Shown here: one piece after another, positions 31,385 through 43,169 of the stretch
Position numbering within the stretch: position 1 is the stretch's first letter
Layout of the letters: the number at the start of each line of letters is the position of its first letter
DNA from: Triplophysa rosa
Taxonomy: Eukaryota; Chordata; Actinopteri; Cypriniformes; Nemacheilidae
Length of the DNA: 64,000 bases
NCBI RefSeq assembly: GCF_024868665.1
Contig: NC_079891.1
Coordinates: 11,451,573 to 11,515,572 of the forward strand
Reading direction: 5' to 3'
Notes under the pieces: model-generated
What the model saw: the letters and a program-made list of their open reading frames with translations, nothing else
Databases searched by the model: none
Told to the model about the DNA's origin: nothing
Translations under genes and position numbers: made by a program

Positions 31385-32452
31385 CCAATGTGTACACAAC
31401 CCATAGAAAGATGTTTAAAAGTACATTGTGCTGCCGATGTTTGACATGCAGTCCTGGCTGACTGCCTGGCCCCTACTTAAAGAATTTTCATGGTGGGAAA
31501 TACATTTCACTCACAAGAAAAAGTCAGTATTTTCCTGTGTTACTGCAATCAAAGTAGTGCAGCTGACGACACCATAGCTGTTTCGGAAATCGCATATTGT
31601 GACAGTATGTACTGAATTTGCATAACTACCTATTGACCGTTAAAACAGTATGTTTATAGTATGAGTGGGAGTAGTATGAATACATTTTGGACATTCTGCA
31701 TCCGCCATACTTTATTGTCATGTGACCCCATATGTTCTTTGACCTATGACAGCAGTTCTTAATCCTGGTCCATTTAAAACACCAGCTGATTAGATTGCTC
31801 CATGAACAAACTGTATTTCGATTGACATGGTCCCTACACAGTGTTCACTGCTCTCTACTCCCTGTACACAGGAAATCAGTTGAAGTTTGAGAGCATGGAA
31901 AACTAAAATGTGAAGGGTTACTTAACTGTAATCATGAGATTTGCATACATTTGCACTGCACTTGAATGCCCTTTGAATCTTACATATGCTCCTTTCGAAC
32001 TGGAATCATGGCAGAATGTCCAGTGATGTTAACTCCACAGGGCACTTACGGTCATATTGAACAAACCTCTGAAGGGATAAGATAACCATGCAGAGCGAGG
32101 GGTCGCGAGGACCAGAATTAAGAACTGCTGACCTACGACGTATTAACAACAACCTGTACATTGGTGTCTATAAAAACAATTTAGTTATGAAAAATGCATT
32201 TATTAGTACTTAAATTTAAAAATGGACACCCGCTTTAAAATTAAAACTCTGTTTATTTGATTTACTTTTGAAATTTTACTGTTGCTCAGCTCCTGTGGCA
32301 TCATGGGATAGAGTAGTGTTCATCCAATGCACACTCACAAATCTCAGCCGAACCAGTAGATTATCCGGATTTCTCACCTACTGTTTTTGCATACTGAGGT
32401 TTCGGACGTACTATTCGTGACTCATACGGATTCTCGCTTACTACAGGTACAT
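31385..32452. other. Non-coding region, probably an older MITE hosting another
   Basis: Motifs near 31585-31720 (GTTTCGGAAATCG, GTATGAATACATTTTGG) and 32375-32440 (TTTCGGACGTACTATTCG) resemble opposite ends of one dispersed repeat. A hAT-like MITE sits between them. No coding sequence. Confidence 0.4.
31750..32130. mobile_element. hAT-like MITE, about 381 bp
   Basis: Ends CAGCAGTTCTTAATCCTGGT and, on the opposite strand, CAGCAGTTCTTAATTCTGGT. Flanks ACCTATGA (31742-31749) and ACCTACGA (32131-32138) agree at 7 of 8 bases. No ORF. Confidence 0.75.
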
Positions 32453-32888
32453 CTCAAAAAAATTGAATATCGTGAATAAGGTCAATATTTTTTGTCACTC
32501 ATTTCAGAAAGTAAAACCCATATATTATATAGATTCATTACACAGAGTGAAATATGTCAAGCCTTTATTACAGATAATGAAAAAGCTAATTTCAGTGTCT
32601 CAGAAAATTAGAATATTACATAAGATCAATTAAAAAAAGGATATTTTAAACAGAAATGTCAGGCTTCTGAAAAGTATGTTCATTTCTATGCACTCAATAT
32701 TTGGTTGGGTTTCAGGTCAGGCGGGTTTGCTGGCCAATCAAGCACAGTACCACCATGGTCATTGAACCAGCTTTTGGTACCTTTGGCAGTGTGGGCAGGT
32801 GCCAAGTCCTGCTGGAAAATGAAATCAGCATCTCCATAAAGCTTGTCAGCAGAAGAAAGCATGAAGTGCTCTAAAATTTCCTAGTATA

Positions 32889-34195
32889 CAGTGGCAAGAA
32901 AAAGTATGTGAAGTAGGTTTTCAGAATAAATTTGTCATAAAATGTGATCTGATCTTCATCTAAGTCAAGGGTATTGACAAATAAAATGTGTCTAAAATAA
33001 TAACACAACATTTTTTTGATCTTTCATGTCTTTGTTGAGAACAACCAAAAAAACTTGTAGTGCTTGTGGAAAAAGTATGTGAACCCTTGAGTTAATGACC
33101 TCAAAAAAGCGAATTGGAGTTTTAGCACACCTGGAGTCTCATTAAGATAATAAGTTTGGAGGTGTGGACTATAGCTAATTTGACTGATAAAAACCCCTCA
33201 AACTTTTGGAGTTTGCTCTGCACAAGAAGAACACACTTATGTGAGCCATGCCTCGCCAAAAAGAGCTTTCAGAAGATCTACGATCAAGAATTGTTGATTT
33301 ACATAAAGCTGGCAAGGGTTACAAAGTTATTTCAAAGACTTCAGAAATTCACCAGTCTACAGTTAGGCAAAAAATCTACAAATGGAGACACTTTGGGACT
33401 GTTGCTACTCTACCAAGAACTGGGCGCCAGTCAAAATGACACCAAGAGCACAACGAAGATTCATCAATGAGGTTAAGAAACAACCCCGAATGACAGCCAA
33501 AGATTGTAAGGCATCATTGGAACTTGCTAACATCTCTGTTCATGAGTCTATAATACGTAAAACACTGAACAAGCAGGGTATCCACTGCAGGACACCACGA
33601 AGGAAGCCACTACTTACTAAAAAGAACATTGCTGCACGGCTGAAGTTTGCAAAAGAGCACATTGACACTCCAAAGCAGTATTGGCAAAATGTTTTGTGGA
33701 CTGATAAAGCTAAGATTGAACAATTTGGAAAAAACACACAGCACTACATCTGGCGTAGAAAGGGCACGGCATATCATGATGAAAACATCATCCCAACTGT
33801 AAAGTATGGTGGAGGAAACATCATGATTTTGGCCTGCTTTGCTGCATCAGGGCCTGGCCAGCTTGGAATCATTGAGGGGAAGATGAATTCCCAAGTATAT
33901 CAGACAATTCTTCAGGATAATGTGAGAATGTCTGTACGTCAGCTGCAACTGTGTAGAAGGTGGGTGATGCAACAGGACAACGACCCAAAACACCGGAGCA
34001 AGTCCACAACAGAATGGCTTCAGAAAAACAAAATCCGCCTTTTGGAGTGGCCAAGTCCGAGCCCAGACCTCAACCCAGATGCTATGGATTGACTTGAAGA
34101 GGGCCATACACATGAGACGTCCAAAGAATATGACAGAGCTAAAGCAGTTCTGCCAGGAAGAATGGGCTAAAATTCCTTTTTCTTGCCACTGTATG
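32889..34195 (+). mobile_element. Nested Tc1-like transposon
   Basis: Termini CAGTGGCAAGAAAAAG are inverted at both ends and flanked by TA, the Tc1/mariner target duplication. On both sides lies the interrupted host codon region (GTATA and TGGCTGCATTGAC). The right part of the element, after the transposase helix EEWAKIP, is deleted straight to the terminal repeat. Confidence 0.88.
33248..34170 (+). pseudogene. Tc1-like transposase, two frame breaks
   Basis: Starts MPRQKELSEDLRSRIVDLHK with the paired-like helix-turn-helix. A one-base loss near 33435 shifts the frame into LTPRAQRRF-type sequence. The main frame carries the first catalytic Asp in VLWTDKAKIEQFG and the second in QQDNDPKHRSK. 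At PDLNP (about 34070) five or so bases are missing, which removes the expected Ile-Glu. The third catalytic residue of the DD34E triad is therefore lost and the frame changes to MLWIDLKRAIHMRRPKN. It cannot be active. Confidence 0.85.
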
Positions 34196-34869
34196 GCTGC
34201 ATTGACTGTGGACTTCAGAAAACACAGTGGACCAACACCAGCAGATGACATGGCAGCCCAAATCATCACTGACTGTGGAAACTTCACACTGGACTTCAAG
34301 CAACAAGGATTCTGTGCCTCTCCACTCTTCCTCCAGACACTAGGACCTTGATTTCCAAATGAAATGCAACATTTACTTTCATCTGATAAGAAGACTTTGG
34401 TCCACTGTGTTTTCTGAAGTCCACAGTCAACGCAGCCATCTCGCAGGAAATGTTTGAGCACTTCATGCTTCCTTCTGCTGACAAGCTTCATGGAGATGCT
34501 GATTTCATGCCACATCACGCCACATTGATGTAGTAATTAATGCAAAAGGAGGCCCAACCAAATATTGAGTGCATAGAAATGAACCTACTTTTCAGAAGCC
34601 TGACATTTCTGTTTAAAATATACTTTGTTTTATTGATCTTATGTAATAATCAAATTTTCCGAGACACAGAATTTTGGGTTTGCGTTATCTGTAAGCCAGA
34701 ATCATCAAAATTTCAAGAAATAAAGGCTTGAAATATTTCACTCTGTGTAATGAATCTATATAATACTGTATATGGGTTTCACTTTCTGAATGAGTGACAA
34801 AAAATTTGACCTTTTTCATGATATTCATTTTTTTAGATATAAAAAATATCTTAAAAAATATTATAAAAA

Positions 34870-35098
34870 ATATATCCGTGTGTGTGTCTCTATGTCTATG
34901 TGTGATAGTACGTGTGCATATTGTGTGTGTGGAGTGTTTTGTATGTGGGTATGTCTGTCTTCTGTGTTTTCAACCTTTTCTTGTTTCTGCAGGTACAACT
35001 TTAATTATTTTGCTTATAGTCAATATGTCTCATGTACAGCTGCTTTGTAACAATGAAAATTGTAAAAGCGCTATATAAATAAAGTTGAGTTGAGTTGA
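34870..35098 (+). repeat. L2-type LINE 3' tail (or SINE)
   Basis: Nearly the same sequence as 6953-7197, from the TGTGTGTCTCTATG start to the TTGAG repeat. DIRS copy D begins directly after the TTGAG repeat. Confidence 0.8.
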
Positions 35099-35105
35099 GT
35101 ACACC

Positions 35106-36143
35106 CTACCAGCAGCCAGTCTTGCCTGATGCCTGCCTGCCTGATGCAAGACTCGAGCTGATACCGGTTTTACGTGGAGGCTGTAGGACCTCGCGAAGGT
35201 GATGGGTGTAGCCCAACCTGCAGCTCTGCAGATGTCTGCCAGAGAGGCGCCTCGAGCCAGTGCCCACGAGGAGGCTGTACTCCGTATGGAGAGAGCTCTC
35301 ACCCAGTGGGCGCGGGTGATCTTTGGACAGGCACACCGTAGTGACGGCGTCCATGACCCAGTGCGCCAATCTCTGTTTGAGACAGTCCTCCCTGCTGATC
35401 TCCAAAACAGACAAAGAGCTGCTCAGAGCTCCTGTGGCTCTGCGTGCGGTCCAAGCAGAGGCGCAATGCGTGTACTGGACACAACACGGATGGGGTTGGA
35501 TCTTCCTCCCCGCTGGGGGGCGCCTGTAAGTTCACCACCTGGTGTCTCGGGGGAGTGGTGGGAACTTTGGGCACGTAGCCGGGCCGGGGTCTCAGGATAG
35601 CGCGAGAATCACCGGGCCCGAGTTCTAGGCAATCTGTGGACACAGAGAATGCTTGTAGGTCCACTACCCTCTTGAGCGCCATCCGGAGAGCCGTCTTCAT
35701 CGTGAGGTGAGAAAGAGCGACATCTCCGAGGGGCTCCAGGACCGCATCAAGGTCGCAAGAGGGTACAGAGCGCAGTGAGGCGGTAGCCTTCCCGCGCCCC
35801 TTAGGAACCAAATGATCAGGTTGTGCTGTCTTAGAGACTTACCAGCAACTGGGTCGTGATGAGCGGCAATAGTGGCTACATACACATTCAGTGTGGAAGG
35901 GGAGAGATTACTCTCGAGTCTCTGGAAGGACAGCACATTCCCAATCGAGCAACTCTGCGGGTCTTCTCTTCGAGAAGAGCACCAGGATGAGAAGAGGCAC
36001 CACTTACAAGCGTATATCCGCCTAGTGGCCAGGGCCCTAGCCTGAGTGATGGTCTTAACGGCCGCAGGGGGTAGGCCACTCAGGATCTCGTCCAGGGGCC
36101 AGACATGGAGATTCCAGAGGTCTGGCCTGGTATGCCATAACAT
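35106..36143 (-). pseudogene. DIRS tyrosine recombinase remnant (copy D)
   Basis: Pieces are ITQARALATRRIYACKW (N-terminal domain), LNVYVATIAAHHD, LQAFSVSTDCLELGPGD, RPRPGYVPKVPTTPP and GASLADICRAAGWA. At the HxxR box the family's HSTR reads LSIR here, so the catalytic His codon CAC is CTC. Frameshifts lie between each block. Confidence 0.78.
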
Positions 36144-36437
36144 GCCCTTCCCCTGGGAAAGCAGGTCCTTCGTCAGGGGAATCGGCTATGGGGGAGCTGT
36201 CGTCAAGAGCATTAGCTCCGAGAACCAAGTCCGGTTGGGCCAGTATGGCGCAACTAGTACACTTGATGCTCCTCTTCCCTGAACTTGCATAGGGTCTGTG
36301 CAATGAGGCTCACTGGGGGGAAGGCGTACTACCGCTTGCCCCACGGCCAGCTGTGCGCTAGAGCATGCGTGCCGAGGGGGGCCTCAGATGGGAGTACCCT
36401 AGCGGGCAATGGGTGGTGTCCAGGGAGGCGAACAGGT

Positions 36438-37867
36438 CTACCTGATCCCGCCCGAACTGTACCCAATGAGCTGGACTGTGTGGGGGTGGAGTCGCCACTC
36501 TCCGCGAAGCGTCAACTGACAAGAGAGCGCATCGGCTGTCTGGTTCAGGTCGCCTGGGATATGTGTGGCTCGCAGGGATCTGCTCACCTGCGGACTCCAC
36601 AGGAGGAGGCGTCGGGCGAGTCGTGTTAGCTGCCGCGAGCGAACGCCACCCTGGCGGTTGAATACGCTATGGAAGTTGTGCTGTCCGACCGGACCAGCAC
36701 GTGCTTGTCCTGCACGAGAGGTTGTAGCGCGTTCAGTGCGGGTAGCACATCCAACAACTCTAGGCAGTTGATATGCCTGCGCAGGCGGGGGCCCGTCCAT
36801 CGCCCCGACACTGCGTGCCCGTTGCACACGGCACCCCAACCCTGCAGGGAGGCGGCTGTCGTCACCACGACATGCCTCGTGACCTGCCTGAGAGGGACCC
36901 CCGCGTAGAAAGGTCATTGAAGACCAAGGGGTTAGGGTGCGTCAGCAGAGAGGCATAATCACCATCCGCCTGCTGCCAGTGTGCCACGCTCTCTAGGGAA
37001 CTCGACTCTGTAGCCAGTGTTGGAGCGGTCTCATGTGCATCAACCCGAGGGGTATCACCACTGCAGAGGATGCCATGTGCCCAGGAGCCTCTGAAATTGT
37101 TTCATGGGGAGCGCTGACTGCTTGAAATATTCCAGGCAGTTCAACACTGACTGAGCGTGCTCTGTAGTCAGTCACGCTGTAATGGAGACAGAGTTGAGTT
37201 CCATACCAAGAAAGAGGATGCTCCGCACAGGGGAGAGCTTGCTCTTTTCTCGGTTGACCTGTGGTCCCAATCGATCTAGGTGCCGAAGCACTAGGTCCCT
37301 GTGTGTACACAACAGATCTCGCGAGTGTGTCAAATGAGCCAGTCGTGAGATAGTTTAGTACCCGCACACCTCTCTCCCTGAGGGGAAGTGAGGGCGGCTT
37401 CCACGATCTTCGTGAAGACTCGTTGGGACAGGGACAGACCGAAAGGGAGGACTCTGTACTAATATGCCTGACCCTCAAAAGCGAACCGTAGGAACGGGCG
37501 ATGACGAGGGAGAATCGAGACATGGAAGTAAGCGTCTTTCAGGTCGATTGCCATGAACCAATCTTGACATCTGATAGATGCCAGGATGCGCTTCTGTGTG
37601 AGCATCCTGAACGGCAGCTTGAGTAGTTGCCTGTTCAGGGTACGCAGATCTAGCAACCCCCTTTTTGGGGACGATGAAGTATGGGCTGTAAAACCCATTG
37701 AACATGTCGGCTAGAGGGCCGAGGACGATCGCTTCCTCACCAGAGGGGTGGCGACCTCGGCCCGAAGCACGAGAGCATCCTTGCCTCTGCCTGAGGTTTG
37801 GAGGATGCCCGAAACTTGGGTGGGCGTCTGGGGAGTTGGACCGCGTAGCCGAGACGGATCGTATCAC
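36438..37867 (-). pseudogene. DIRS RT-RNase H remnant (copy D)
   Basis: RT motifs FMAIDLKDAYFHVSI (about 37500-37550) and LSVCPCPNES in shifted frame are seen. The catalytic region reads VRVLNYLTTGSFDTL after an indel, so YLDD is lost. RNase H retains TTAASLQGWG, with the first catalytic Asp changed to Ala, plus SDSTTSIAY and HIPGDLNQTAD. At least five frame changes. Confidence 0.8.
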
Positions 37868-39085
37868 GTAGTCATCGTGATGGTTTGGGAAGCTCTTGTC
37901 AGGCTCCCAGGGACCGAGACAGGGAGGCTAGGGGTACGTTCTGCTTCATCGACCTCCCGGGGGGTGGTTCGATGGCTGGCAGTGTGGATCCCTCGCCGTG
38001 GGGGGGCCCCCGGAGAGGAGATTGACTCTGCTGTTTTACCTGCCTGGCGATGATGTAGCACAACGCACCATCGATTGAGAGTGCATAGGCTGATGATTAT
38101 CCTCAACATTGGGTCTTGCCTTAACGTTGAGTTGACGAACACCGTCGTGTAGAGGGTGAGAGCGGCTGTGATAATACCCAGATGATGATGTAGCACAACG
38201 CACCGTCGATTGAGTGTGCTTTGGCTGCTGCTTATCCTCGACATTGGGTCTCGCCGTGACGCAACATCGAGTTGCCGAACACCATCATGTAGAGGGTGAG
38301 AGCGGCTGTGATAAACACCCAGATAGAGAGGAAACTCTTTTTGAGAAAGTGGGCTGTTGGGATGGGGCAGGAACCGTCCCGGATTGACCACCCAGCGATG
38401 GAATGGCTGGGGTCGGGCCCGATGGTATTCTCGATCTCCCTGGGGTCTTCCCATGATGGCCGCTTCTACTTTCGCCGCGGCTGCTGACGCGGTGGTGGTC
38501 TCGTTTTCTTTCGGGGGGCCGCCTGAGTGGGGGGGGGGCGGAGCCGGAGGGCATTGAAGAGGACAAGGGCTGCTGGGAAACAGACGGTGCACAGGACTCG
38601 ACGGCTGGAGGGCGGCCGAGTAGCGGAGGGGAGGATATGCTTGATAGCCTCTGTCTGCTTCTTTTCTGTCTAGAATTGCTGCTTGACAGTATCACCGAAC
38701 AGCCCCCCCTTGCAAGATGGGTGCTTCGAGAAAGCGGACCTTCTCGGCATCACTCATCTGTGCAAGGTTCGGCCAGAGGTGTCTCTCCTGGACCACAAGT
38801 GTGGACATCGCCTGACCCAGGGCCCGCGCGGTCACCTTGGTCACCCGTAGAGCGAGGTCGGTGGCAGCACGGAGTTCCTGCATAAGCGCTGGGTCGGTCT
38901 TACCCTCGTGGAGCTCTCTCAGCGCCTTGGCCTGATGGACCTGCAGGGTGGCCATAGCATGGAGAGAGGAGGCAGCATGGCCTGCAGCAATGTAAGCTCT
39001 CGACACCAGAGATGCCAAAAACCTACATGCTTTGGACGGGAGTCTAGGTCGAGTCCCCCAGTTGCCTGCCATCTGCAGGCACAAG
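37864..39085 (-). pseudogene. DIRS gag remnant (copy D), 3' part
   Basis: An open frame at 39090-38692 encodes LPSKACRFLASLVSRAYIAA, then TDPALMQELRAATDLALRV. Further pieces to 37864 follow in other frames. The N-terminal part lies across the L2 insertion at 44400-45363. Confidence 0.75.
38050..38322. repeat. Tandem duplication, about 136-bp unit, in copy D
   Basis: GATGATGTAGCACAACGCAC begins both units (about 38051 and 38187). Each ends with GAGGGTGAGAGCGGCTGTGA. Copies B and C have one unit at this place, so this is private to copy D. Confidence 0.85.
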
Positions 39086-40127
39086 TTCAATTCAATTCAA
39101 TTCAATATTATTTATATAGCGCTTTTCACAATGTGCATTGTTCCAAAGCAGCTTTACAGGAGCAAATAAGAAAAACACAGAAAGGTAAAACACAGCACAG
39201 TGCATGGTGTTTATAGACCAAACAAGATCATTATAATAAACAATATCTAATAAATAAATAAATGCAGTCTCCCGGTGAGCAAGCCAACACTGCACTGCTC
39301 TGCTGTGGCGAGGAACCCAAACTCCAATGCTGAATAATGGAGAAAAAAAAACCTCGGGAGAAACCAGGCTCAGCCGGGAGGGCCATATCTCCTCTGACGT
39401 GTCATAGCTGCACTCAGTGACCCCGACCAAAGCCACCGAGCAACGTCCACGAAGAACAGGGAGAGCCCACGAGCCGCGACCCAGGAAGCCCCACCCGCCG
39501 AAACCGTGCAGGTCCAACCCGGTCCCATTCCGTGATCAACAACAGACAACAGAGGGACAACCAGGGAAAAGTAGTAATGGCATAATTAACTTTATTTCTC
39601 TGTTGTCCGACATCGACCACAAAACAAGACCAACCAGACCAGACCCACACAGTCCCAACAAATGAAACGCCCCGAACCACAACCAACAAGCCCCCCCACT
39701 CCCTACAACACCCACCCAGCTACCTCCAATCAAAGTCACTGAGTGCAGCCATAACTTCAAACTGCTGTCGTGTGATGTAAGTTTAGCATTAAATACCAAG
39801 TATTGTAAATTTAGCATTTATGTGACAGGTAGTCCGTCTTTGCTCTCGGTTGGGGATGGAATTGTCTGAGCTGGGCCGGCCAGATGGTCGCCTTTTTCTT
39901 GGGTGGTGATGGAATTGCCTTGGATGGAGCTGGATGGTCAGTCAGTCCGCAGGCTCTCGCAGGAGGATGGCACGGGATTTTCCGATGTAGCTGGCGTAAT
40001 CTCTAGTTGTGGATGGGCATATGACGTTCATCTGGGCCTGGCGGAATCTCTCCCTACCTCGGGATGGGCATCCCGAGGCGAGGGCAGAAACAGAAAGAGA
40101 ATAATTAGCGTAGCTGCTGTTCATTAG

Positions 40128-43094
40128 CTATGTATTAGTGAATGCTTGGCTGAAAAGATGTGTCTTTAATCTAGATTTAAATTGGGAGAGTGTGTCTGAC
40201 CCTCGAATAGTATCGGGGAGGCTATTCCAGAGTTTAGGTGCTACGTATGAGAAAGCTCTACCCCCTTTGGTGGATTTAGTTATTCTAGGTGTTATCAAAA
40301 GTCTGGAGTTTTGAGATCTTAGAGAGCGTGATGGGTTGTAGTGTGGTAGAAGCTCTGTTATGTAGGTAGGGGCTAAACCATTTAAGGCTTTATAAGTAAT
40401 TAAAAGAACTTTAAAGTCAATACGATACTTAATGGGTAACCAGTGAAGGGTTGATAACATTGGGGTTATGTGATCGTATTTTCTGGACCTGGTTAGAACT
40501 CTGGCAGCTGCATTCTGAACTAACTGTAGTTTGTTTATTGATGCTGCAGGACAACCACTAAGCAGTGCATTACAGTAGTCAAGTCTTGAGGTCACAAATG
40601 CATGAATAAGCTTCTCTGCGTCAGCCACACATAAAATATTTCGCAATTTGGCAACATTTCTAAGGTGGAAGAAGGCTGTTTTTGTGACATTTGAGATGTG
40701 ATTTTTAAATGACAGGTTGCTGTCTAATATAACGCCAAGGTCTTTAACTGTATTTGTTGGAGTAACAGTGCAGCCTTCAATTTGCAGGTCATAATCCGAA
40801 ATATTCTGCTCACGTGTCTTTGGTCCGATAAGTAATATTTCTGTTTTATTAGAATTTAAAAGAAGGAAATTACAAGTCATCCAATGCTTTATATCGTCGA
40901 TGCACTCTGCCAATTTGGATAGTTGGAAGGAATCATCTGGTCTTGATGAGATATATAGCTGAGTATCATCTGCATAACAGTGGAAGCTAATTCCATGTTT
41001 TCTAATAATGTTTCCAAGGGGCAGCATGTATATGGAGAATAGCAAGGGTCCTAAAACCGATCCCTGAGGTAATCCATAATTTACTTGCGTTAGATTTGAT
41101 GATTCCCCATTTAAATGGACAAATTGATGTCTGTCTGATAAGTAAGATCTGAACCATTGTAGTGCCTGTCCCTGAATACCGGTATAATTGTGTAAGCGAT
41201 CTAGAAGTATTTTATGGTCTACAGTATCGAACGCAGCACTAAGGTCGAGCAGGACTAGGAGTGAGATGTTACCTTTATCTGATGCTATAAGCAGGTCGTT
41301 TGTAATTTTAACGAGCGCAGTTTCAGTACTATGATGCGGTCTAAAGCCTGACTGGAATTTTTCGTGTATGTCATTATTTTGTAAGAAAGAGCACAACTGA
41401 GTGGACACTACTTTTTCTAGTATTTTAGACAGGTAAGGGAGATTTGAAATCGGTCTATAGTTTCCTAGTTCATTGGGGTCTAAGTTTGGTTTCTTGATAA
41501 GAGGCTTAATGACGGCCAGTTTAAAGGGTCCTGGGACATGGCCTAGATTAATTGACGAGTTGATAATGTTATAAATGGGCTCAATTGCAACGGGTAATAA
41601 CTCTTTTAATAATTTAGTTGGTATGGGGTCTAATAAGCAAGTTGTAGGTTTAGATGTTGCAATAAGTTTAATTAAATCTTCCTGTTTTATAGGTGAAAAA
41701 CACTGTAGCCTTTCTTTTGGGGCGATGGTTGGTACTAATTTATAGGACAGACTTGGAGGTTGAGTTTTTACTATTTTGTCTCGTATGTTTTCGATTTTCT
41801 CTGTAAAAAAATTCATGAAATCATTGCTACCAAGGTGCGGCGGAATACCCAGGTCAGGTGAAGTCTGTTTATTTGTTAGTTTAGCAACTGTACTAAATAA
41901 AAACCTTGGATTGTTTTTGTTAGTTTCTATGAGGTTACGGAGGTGCTCAGCCTTTGCTGCTTTTAGTGCCTTTTTATAACAGTTTGCACTCTCTTTCCAC
42001 GCAATTTTAAAGACCTCTAATTGGGTTTGTTTCCATTTGCGCTCCAGTTTACGTGTTTCTCTTTTAAGGGCGCGAGTGGTGCTATTGTACCATGGTGCTG
42101 CGTTTTTCTCATTAATCTTTTTTGACTTCATAGGTGCGACAGCTTCTAATGTATTAGAGAAAATAGTGCCCAATTTGCTGGTCATGTCATCGAGCGATTC
42201 TATATTTATTGGTATGGTTATTAAAGGAGTCAGATCTGGCAAGCTCTTTGTGAAACTATCTTTAGTAGTCGAGGTAATTGTTCTACCCTGTCGATAACGA
42301 GTTAAACGGCTGATTTCTGCAGTGCGCAGTGTACATGTTATAAGATAGTGATCAGTGACATCGTCGCTTTGAGGTATAATATCTATATTGGTTAGATCGG
42401 CTCCGTGAGATATAATCAAGTCTAGTGTATGATTAAATCGATGAGTGGGTCCATTGATGTGTTGTGTTACTCCAAAAGAGTGTAATAGCTCTGTAAACGC
42501 CACTGCTAATGCATCGTTAGCACTATCTACGTGGATATTAAAGTCTCCGACAATTAGTACTTTATCAACGTTAACCAATAGGTCCGATAGGAAGTCCGCA
42601 AACTCTTTCAGAAAATCAGTGTAGGGACCAGGGGGTCTATACACTGTAGCCAACGTACAAGAAAGCAATGGTTTTTTACTGTCAATTGGAACAATTATGT
42701 TCAACGCAAGCACTTCAAATGATTTAAATTTATGCTCCGTTCTCTGAGTTACAGTAAGAAAGTCTCTAAAGATTGTTGCGACACCGCCACCTCGACCAAC
42801 CGGACGTGGCTCATGCATATAACAGTAGCTTGGTGGTGTACACTCATTTAGACCGTAATAATCATTTGGTTTAAGCCAGGTTTCGGTAAGGCAAAGTATA
42901 TCAAAACTGTTGTCTGTGATCATTTCATTTACAATAACTGCTTTTGAATTTAGTGATCTAATATTAAGTAGGCCGAACTTTATGAGTTTGTTTTGGTCGT
43001 TTATTACATTGTCCTCAGGTTTAATCACGATTAGATTTTTTCGCTGAGATTTGGCTATTTTGTTATTTTGTAGTATTATTCGGGGGACAGACAC
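40128..43094 (-). CDS. L2 ORF2 protein: endonuclease and reverse transcriptase, intact frame
   Basis: 988 codons, uninterrupted. The apurinic-type endonuclease comes first: [10 protein letters not shown] near 42, LTETWLKP near 70, [10 protein letters not shown] near 180 and [10 protein letters not shown] near 245. RT motifs then follow: [51 protein letters not shown] and [11 protein letters not shown] near 705 with both catalytic Asp. The C-terminal region [14 protein letters not shown] and [20 protein letters not shown] is typical of the L2 clade. The length is normal for the clade. The enzyme nicks target DNA and reverse-transcribes the element RNA in place. It could be active. Confidence 0.94.
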   Translation of the reverse strand: MSVPRIILQNNKIAKSQRKNLIVIKPEDNVINDQNKLIKFGLLNIRSLNSKAVIVNEMITDNSFDILCLTETWLKPNDYYGLNECTPPSYCYMHEPRPVGRGGGVATIFRDFLTVTQRTEHKFKSFEVLALNIIVPIDSKKPLLSCTLATVYRPPGPYTDFLKEFADFLSDLLVNVDKVLIVGDFNIHVDSANDALAVAFTELLHSFGVTQHINGPTHRFNHTLDLIISHGADLTNIDIIPQSDDVTDHYLITCTLRTAEISRLTRYRQGRTITSTTKDSFTKSLPDLTPLITIPINIESLDDMTSKLGTIFSNTLEAVAPMKSKKINEKNAAPWYNSTTRALKRETRKLERKWKQTQLEVFKIAWKESANCYKKALKAAKAEHLRNLIETNKNNPRFLFSTVAKLTNKQTSPDLGIPPHLGSNDFMNFFTEKIENIRDKIVKTQPPSLSYKLVPTIAPKERLQCFSPIKQEDLIKLIATSKPTTCLLDPIPTKLLKELLPVAIEPIYNIINSSINLGHVPGPFKLAVIKPLIKKPNLDPNELGNYRPISNLPYLSKILEKVVSTQLCSFLQNNDIHEKFQSGFRPHHSTETALVKITNDLLIASDKGNISLLVLLDLSAAFDTVDHKILLDRLHNYTGIQGQALQWFRSYLSDRHQFVHLNGESSNLTQVNYGLPQGSVLGPLLFSIYMLPLGNIIRKHGISFHCYADDTQLYISSRPDDSFQLSKLAECIDDIKHWMTCNFLLLNSNKTEILLIGPKTREQNISDYDLQIEGCTVTPTNTVKDLGVILDSNLSFKNHISNVTKTAFFHLRNVAKLRNILCVADAEKLIHAFVTSRLDYCNALLSGCPAASINKLQLVQNAAARVLTRSRKYDHITPMLSTLHWLPIKYRIDFKVLLITYKALNGLAPTYITELLPHYNPSRSLRSQNSRLLITPRITKSTKGGRAFSYVAPKLWNSLPDTIRGSDTLSQFKSRLKTHLFSQAFTNT

Positions 43095-43169
43095 AGTCTC
43101 TATGCATTTGGAAGCAGTAACATTTCTAACAGATGAGTGGGAGGAACACAGACTATGGTTGAAGTTTTG

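Larger units (their letters stand above)
32453..34825. mobile_element. Tc1-derived fold-back element hosting another Tc1
   Basis: The outer arms are long inverted repeats (about 32453-32888 and 34395-34825). The left arm encodes DKLYGDADFIFQQDLAPAH on the minus strand. The right arm encodes the overlapping MLPSADKLHGDADF on the plus strand. Between the right arm and the nested transposon, 34197-34395 is again minus-strand transposase (VFLSDESK, SVWRKSGEAQNPCCLK). So it is a head-to-head palindrome of transposase pieces, not a normal Tc1. Stops and deletions in both arms make it inactive. Confidence 0.75.
35101..39085 (-). mobile_element. DIRS retrotransposon copy D, main part
   Basis: Recombinase, RT and gag remnants read right to left, as in copy B. 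The left end lacks the 3' non-coding region and terminal repeat. The right end stops at CTGCAGGCACAAG, where an L2 LINE has inserted. It resumes at 44400. All reading frames are broken. Confidence 0.9.

Noticed and set aside
39414..39817. ORFs in the L2 3' region (and the matching ones at 59412-59812)
   Set aside because: They lie in the LINE 3' untranslated region between ORF2 and the TTGAA tail, overlap in both strands, and have no domain.
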